From NORP181 sp047623555 (GTDB lineage Bacteria; Pseudomonadota; Alphaproteobacteria; Rhodobacterales; Rhodobacteraceae), in NCBI GenBank assembly GCA_047623555.1, contig JBLHMP010000006.1:7106-71105 (forward strand): a stretch of DNA of 64,000 nt, written 5' to 3'. The translations under genes and the position numbers were made by a program. Each line of letters begins with the position of its first letter. Position 1 is the first letter of the stretch. Below, in pieces: positions 59,958 to 64,000 of the stretch. The notes beneath the pieces were generated by a model. That model worked only from the letters and a program-made list of their open reading frames with translations. It was not told where the DNA came from and made no database searches.

Positions 59958-61076
59958 TCATGGTTCACGTTTGCCAAGATCAATGATCGAAGCGCCTTGC
60001 ACAGCCAGCCAGACGGCATCGCCGCGCTGATAATCGACCGTGTGGAAATAATTCGGGACCGAGACCGCAATGGGGTCATCAACACCGTCAAGGCGCACAT
60101 AATAATGCACGCTCTCGCCATAAAATGCGACGTCACCCACGGTGCCCTGCGCGTAGGCATCATAGTCCTGCGGTTTTTCAACCGCGATTTCGAGCTGCTC
60201 GGGGCGCACCCCAACCAGAAGATCACGGTCATGTTCCTTGACGTTCGGATTGACCCCGATATCCAGCGAACCAAAGCTCTGCACCTCGACCCGCAGCGAT
60301 GTTTCGGTTTTTGAAACCACCTGTGCGTTCAGAAAGTTCATGCCGCCGATAAACGATGCGACTTCGCGATTGCAGGGTTGCGCATAGAGCACCTCGGGCG
60401 TGTCGATCTGCCTGATTTCGCCGTCAAACATCACCCCGATCCGGTCCGACATGGTCATGGCTTCGTATTGATCATGGGTGACCATGACAAATGTGATGCC
60501 CAGTTTTTGTTGCAGACGCCGCAACTCGAACTGCATGGCCTGACGCAGGTTTTTGTCGAGCGCCGACAATGGTTCATCCAGCAACAGCACCTTGGGCCGC
60601 ATCACCAATGCGCGCGCCAAGGCCACCCGTTGCCGCTGGCCGCCGGACAACTCACTGGATTTGCGCCTCTCCATTCCGGTAAGTTCGACCATCTCCAGCG
60701 CCTCAGAAACGCGGGCGCTGGCCTCTTGTCGTGAAATGCCAGTCTTGCGCAGGCCAAAACCGACATTGTCGCCGACATTCAGATGCGGAAATATGGCGTA
60801 GCTTTGGAACACCATGTTGGTCGGGCGTTTGTTGGCCGGCATGTCGTGCATCGACTGGCCATCAATATGGATGTCGCCCTTTTTCTGATCCAGAAACCCG
60901 GCAATGATCCGCAAAGCCGTGGTTTTGCCGCAACCAGACGGGCCAAGCAGGGAAAAGAACTCTCCTTGTTTCAGGTTCAGGTTCAAATCTCTGACCGCCA
61001 CAAAACTACCAAACCGCATTTCCACGCCTTTGACTTCAATGATGTTTTGTTGGCTCATGGGGTTGGACATTTTCAT
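59958..61076 (-). CDS. ABC transporter ATP-binding protein (PotA type)
   Basis: 372 residues. Walker A LGPSGCGKTTALRIIAGF, signature LSGGQRQRVALARALVMRP, Walker B KVLLLDEPLSALDKNLRQ and the H-loop MVTHDQYEAMTM. A C-terminal TOBE domain from about 280 (LLVGVRPEQLEIAV) is that of PotA/FbpC/CysA importers. The start ATG 61076 comes one base after the permease stop. It powers the two permeases encoded upstream. Confidence 0.93.
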   Translation of the reverse strand: MKMSNPMSQQNIIEVKGVEMRFGSFVAVRDLNLNLKQGEFFSLLGPSGCGKTTALRIIAGFLDQKKGDIHIDGQSMHDMPANKRPTNMVFQSYAIFPHLNVGDNVGFGLRKTGISRQEASARVSEALEMVELTGMERRKSSELSGGQRQRVALARALVMRPKVLLLDEPLSALDKNLRQAMQFELRRLQQKLGITFVMVTHDQYEAMTMSDRIGVMFDGEIRQIDTPEVLYAQPCNREVASFIGGMNFLNAQVVSKTETSLRVEVQSFGSLDIGVNPNVKEHDRDLLVGVRPEQLEIAVEKPQDYDAYAQGTVGDVAFYGESVHYYVRLDGVDDPIAVSVPNYFHTVDYQRGDAVWLAVQGASIIDLGKREP

Positions 61077-61077
61077 T

Positions 61078-61872
61078 TCATTTCGTGTGTTTGGCTGCGC
61101 GGCGGCCGAAATATTCAGCGATTACCAGCAACAGGACCGAAGACAGCAACAACAGAGATCCAAGCGCCAAAGTGTTCGGCAGTTTGGCGGGGAACCGGAT
61201 CTGGCTCCAGATATAAACGGGTAGGGTGGGTTCGCTGCCCGACAGGAAAAACGCCAGCACAAATTCATCGAATGACCCGGTAAAGGTCACCAGAAAGCTG
61301 GCCACAATACCCGGCAGTACAATGGGAAGCGTCACCCGGCGAAACACGCCAAACGCCGTTTCACCCAGATCGAATGCGGCTTCTTCCAGCGATTGGTCAA
61401 AGCCGTCAAAGGCCGATTTCATGATCGACACCGCAAACGGCAGCGCCAGAAACACATGGCCCAGAATGATTGTGGTCAGGGACGGCTTCAGCCCCAGGCT
61501 GATAAACAACACCAGCATTGAACTGGCGACAATGATGCCCGGAATAACCAGTGGCAGCATCACCAGCCCTTCGGAAAACTCGCGGCCCGAGAACCGATAG
61601 CGCACATAGGCCCGGGCGGCAAAAAGCCCCAGCGAGGTACTGGTCAGCGCCGTCACACATCCAACGATCAGCGAATTCACCATCGCCTGAATGAGCGTGT
61701 TCTGCGATCCAAGCTGGGCATACCATTTCAGGGTGAACCCCTTGAGCGGAAAGGCCACAATGGTACCATCATTAAAGGAAAACAGCGGCAACAGCAGCAC
61801 CGGCAAATACAGGAATACCAAATACAGAATGGCATAGACCAGCAGGCCGGACACGCGCGGGGCACCCCTCAT
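61078..61872 (-). CDS. ABC transporter permease (PotC type)
   Basis: 264 residues, six membrane segments. The EAA loop LEEAAFDLGETAFGVFRRVT, and the preceding ALPFAVSIMKSAFDGFDQS, is typical of PotC. Start 61872 overlaps the PotB-type gene by four bases (ATGA). Confidence 0.92.
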   Translation of the reverse strand: MRGAPRVSGLLVYAILYLVFLYLPVLLLPLFSFNDGTIVAFPLKGFTLKWYAQLGSQNTLIQAMVNSLIVGCVTALTSTSLGLFAARAYVRYRFSGREFSEGLVMLPLVIPGIIVASSMLVLFISLGLKPSLTTIILGHVFLALPFAVSIMKSAFDGFDQSLEEAAFDLGETAFGVFRRVTLPIVLPGIVASFLVTFTGSFDEFVLAFFLSGSEPTLPVYIWSQIRFPAKLPNTLALGSLLLLSSVLLLVIAEYFGRRAAKHTK

Positions 61873-62732
61873 CGGATCCTCCGCCCCAGGGCTGAGACAA
61901 TCACAACATAGGTCGCTGCAATACAGCCCACTGATAGCATCGCCAGCAGCGACAGGGTCGCGCCCATTGGCCAGTTGTTCGCCGCACCAAACTGCACCTG
62001 AATAAGATTGGCAATCATCTTGCCCTGCGAGCCGCCAACCAGCGCTGGGGTCACATAATCGCCAACGGTGGGTATGAATATGATCAGGCTGGCGGCAATG
62101 ATCCCCGGTATGGTCAGCGGCAGGGTCACACGGATAAACCGTTCAAGTTTACCACAGCCCAGATCGGTAGCCGCCTCAAGATAGCTGCGGTCGATTTTTT
62201 GCAGGCTGACATAGATTGGCAGGATCGCAAACGGCGCCCAGGCGTGGGTCAGCGTCAGCACGACCGCCAGTTGGTTATAGAGCAGAAACGTCAGCGGTTC
62301 GTCGATCAGCCCGAGCCAGAGCAGTGCCGAATTCAGCAGCCCATTGGACCCCAGTATCAGTTTCCAGCTGAACACCCGCAGCAGATAGCTGCTCCAGAAC
62401 GGGATGGTAATCAGCAACAGCCACAGGGTTTTCTTTTCGGTACGAAAGGCGATGAAATAGGCGATCGGATAGGCCATCGCCACAGTCGCAAGCGTCACCG
62501 CCCCGGCAATCAGAACCGAGCGTACCAGCAGATACCAGACCAGAGGATCGTTCAGTGCCTCGGTGTAATTTGCCAAGGTGAACGTACGATCCAGCGTGAC
62601 ATAGGTTTGTGTCCAAAAGCTGTAGAGCACCAGTATGCCCAACGGCACCGCCACCAAAACCCCCACGTACAAAGACGCCGGCGCACTGAGTGCCATCCCT
62701 TTTTGTGCCGCTGTTTTTAGATATTGGGCCAT
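61869..62732 (-). CDS. ABC transporter permease (PotB type)
   Basis: 287 residues, about six membrane segments. LEAATDLGCGKLERFIRVTL is the EAA loop, and IPTVGDYVTPALVGGSQGKM a PotB/PotH-type motif. First gene of the operon; divergent from tetR, with a 149-nt gap that holds a dyad. The transporter class imports polyamines and related cations. Confidence 0.92.
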   Translation of the reverse strand: MAQYLKTAAQKGMALSAPASLYVGVLVAVPLGILVLYSFWTQTYVTLDRTFTLANYTEALNDPLVWYLLVRSVLIAGAVTLATVAMAYPIAYFIAFRTEKKTLWLLLITIPFWSSYLLRVFSWKLILGSNGLLNSALLWLGLIDEPLTFLLYNQLAVVLTLTHAWAPFAILPIYVSLQKIDRSYLEAATDLGCGKLERFIRVTLPLTIPGIIAASLIIFIPTVGDYVTPALVGGSQGKMIANLIQVQFGAANNWPMGATLSLLAMLSVGCIAATYVVIVSALGRRIR

Positions 62733-62774
62733 TCATCCTCGTGGCGTTCAGCGCGTGGTGTCCAGTGTTTTGCA

Positions 62775-62794
62775 AAATGAACGTTCGTCCATTT
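62775..62794. promoter_or_regulatory. TetR operator between the ABC operon and tetR
   Basis: AAATGAACGTTCGTCCATTT: 16 of 20 positions agree with the reverse complement. It shares AAATGRACG-N2-CRTYCATTT with the dyad at 54019-54038. It lies 43-62 nt before the ABC operon start. Confidence 0.6.
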
Positions 62795-62881
62795 ACTGTT
62801 GGATTTCCCGGCCCGCTGAGTCAATAGTTAATTGTTGGCGCGTCTTGCGGAATCGGCGCAGCTGCGCATAATCTGAGGCAA

Positions 62882-63580
62882 ATGTGGGATGTAAATACGG
62901 GTCAAACGGCTGTGATAAAACCGGGCAAACGACAACAAGTGAGACAGCAAAATCGCCTTGCATTAATCGAGGCGGCGCTGGATTCTGTTGCCGATATGGG
63001 CATTTCCGAGACCTCGGTCAGCGCAATCATCCAGCGTGCGGGCCTGTCGCGCGGGATGATACACCTGCATTTTGGTAGCAAAGACAACCTAATGAGCGAG
63101 GCCGTGCGCCACTCAAGTGCGCAATATTATGACGGTCTGGAAACACTGCTGAAAACCGCCGGACCCACTGGTCAGGACCGCATTGAGATGATTGTGCGCG
63201 GCGACCTGAGCCAAGACGTCCTGAACCGCAGAAATGTCTGTATCTGGTATGCTTTTCGCGGCGAGTCCCGCAACCGTGATGATATTGCTGTCTATTCTGA
63301 CACCCGCGATGCCAGACTGCGCAACATGGTCCATAACGCATATCTGCACATCATTCGGGAAACCGATAGCGATGATCCGGTGTCCGTTGCACGCGACGCA
63401 ACGCACGGGACGCTGGCCATGTTAGAAGGCATGTGGACCGATTACCTGTTACATCCGGATTCGTTTGATCGCGCCGTCGCGACACGCATTGTGTTTCGGT
63501 TTCTCAGCGCAATGTTTCCACGACATTTTGACCTGCAAGGCGCGATAAATCCGATCAAGCGTAAAAATACGGCTCTGTAG
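62882..63580 (+). CDS. TetR-family regulator (BetI-like)
   Basis: 232 residues. RLALIEAALDSVADMGISETSVSA and IIQRAGLSRGMIHLHFGSKD form the TetR HTH; the ligand domain has VCIWYAFRGESRNRDDIAVY, reminiscent of BetI (choline sensor). A later GTG start at about 62909 is possible. It is divergent from the ABC operon. Both the operon and the aminotransferase carry the same dyad, so it is likely the local repressor. Confidence 0.88.
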   Translation: MWDVNTGQTAVIKPGKRQQVRQQNRLALIEAALDSVADMGISETSVSAIIQRAGLSRGMIHLHFGSKDNLMSEAVRHSSAQYYDGLETLLKTAGPTGQDRIEMIVRGDLSQDVLNRRNVCIWYAFRGESRNRDDIAVYSDTRDARLRNMVHNAYLHIIRETDSDDPVSVARDATHGTLAMLEGMWTDYLLHPDSFDRAVATRIVFRFLSAMFPRHFDLQGAINPIKRKNTAL

Positions 63581-63589
63581 GAACACCTT

Positions 63590-63880
63590 GGCAGCGGCAG
63601 TTTCAGCCAGTAGCTGCTCTGCGCCCCAGAATCTTGGAACAAAATCTTGGGCCAGAACCTTGCCATGAGGCGCTGGCCCAATAACTTGACGCGATGCATT
63701 TTGGTCTCGACGCGGTTCCGGCTATGGTCGCCGCCCAAGTTTCGCCAAAGGGTTCTGTCGCAAGATTTAATTAGCTATGGCGTCGTGATAGTTTCAGGCA
63801 GAGGTGAAAAATTTACAGCCCATTTTCAGGGCGGCATGGTCAATTTTGACACCGTACTCGGCCATGAAACCCTCTAGGGT
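63590..63880 (-). pseudogene. Transposase remnants
   Basis: Read on the minus strand, the part next to the IS5 end gives LEGFMAEYGVKIDHAALKMG, similar to the HTH region of IS6-type transposases (RDLE..MAERGVxVDHxT). Further on, in another frame, GGDHSRNRVETKMHRVKLLG and QRLMAR resemble the C-terminal end of roseobacter transposases. No continuous frame joins them, so this is mobile-element debris. A plus-strand frame at 63647-63877 is a shadow. Confidence 0.5.
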
Positions 63881-64000
63881 CAGGACTCATAACCAAAACA
63901 AGACGATTGCGGCCAGCGCGATGGCTGAGAGGAAGAGCTTTGGGCATCTGTCGTAACGCATGGCGATACGTCGCCAGTCTTTGAGTTTGCCGAACATATT
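63876..64000 (-). mobile_element. IS5-family insertion sequence, right end (element cut by window end)
   Basis: The sequence AGGGTCAGGACTCATAAC at 63876 looks like an IS5-type (IS427-group) terminal inverted repeat, preceded by CTAG, a usual target. It is followed at 63887 by the transposase end, so the rest of the element continues beyond the window. Confidence 0.65.
63887..64000 (-). CDS. IS5-family transposase, C-terminal end (partial)
   Basis: The last 37 codons read NMFGKLKDWRRIAMRYDRCP and KLFLSAIALAAIVLFWL, then TGA. This is the conserved C-terminus of the IS427/IS5 group second reading frame (FGRLKDWRRIATRYDRC...FFSA...IFWL). The start lies past the window end. The frame is intact as far as seen. 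Confidence 0.8.
   Translation of the reverse strand, partial: NMFGKLKDWRRIAMRYDRCPKLFLSAIALAAIVLFWL

Noticed and set aside
1..64000. CRISPR array, prophage, toxin-antitoxin or secretion system
   Set aside because: No regularly spaced repeats, phage structural genes, toxin pairs or secretion genes were seen.

Overview
The window looks like chromosomal DNA of a marine alphaproteobacterium of the Rhodobacteraceae (roseobacter group). The reasons are a MipZ division ATPase, the alphaproteobacterial order ffh / rpsP / rimM / trmD / rplS / rpmE, a TauR-xsc sulfonate module beside a SoeABC-type sulfite dehydrogenase, a homogentisate operon with a DUF2783 small protein, and short intergenic hairpin repeats of a kind common in this family. 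No rRNA, tRNA, CRISPR array or prophage is visible.

Layout. 1-3246: glycolate oxidase glcDEF (glcD cut by the window start). 3362-8358: two broken small genes (cupin, FMN reductase), a VOC protein, a MaoC-type dehydratase, an FAD oxidoreductase divergent from the tRNA methyltransferase mnmD, and an EamA exporter. 8332-11295: lytic transglycosylase and dapA. 11396-23479: sulfonate-carbon region, with soeC-soeB-(LysE exporter)-soeA, citrate synthase, pta, xsc, tauR, and a divergent arsR-permease pair. Xsc releases sulfite and acetyl phosphate; Pta makes acetyl-CoA; citrate synthase can take acetyl-CoA into the TCA cycle; SoeABC can oxidise the sulfite. 23516-33983: acyl-CoA dehydrogenase, ureohydrolase and exported cyclase-family protein, followed by the homogentisate genes maiA, DUF2783, flavin hydroxylase, metallo-beta-lactamase-fold protein, fahA and hmgA, with a divergent MarR gene leading into a class III adenylate cyclase. 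35285-46675: mipZ, a DEAD-box helicase, then the ribosome/SRP block rpmE, rplS, trmD, a membrane protein, rimM, a tiny ORF, bluB, rpsP, chorismate mutase, three tandem GNAT acetyltransferases and ffh.

46676-54080 is gene-poor and eroded: a ThDP enzyme, bioY, an alcohol dehydrogenase and a MarR gene stand among remnants of SDR, VOC and phoD genes. 54081-63580 is a catabolic unit: an aminotransferase facing a six-gene operon (spermidine/putrescine-type ABC transporter, TMADH/DMGDH-like demethylase, Rieske oxygenase), with a divergent TetR regulator. One dyad motif occurs both before the aminotransferase and before the ABC operon, so I infer a single TetR regulon, probably for an N-methylated or polyamine-like amine. 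63590-64000 holds transposase debris and the end of an IS5-type element.

Two themes recur. First, many genes carry a single inactivating lesion (1-nt frameshift or lone stop codon) while the rest of the reading frame is well preserved. Second, paired direct repeats or dyads link regulators to operons: TauR boxes at xsc and at tauR/arsR, and TetR operators at the amine cluster.
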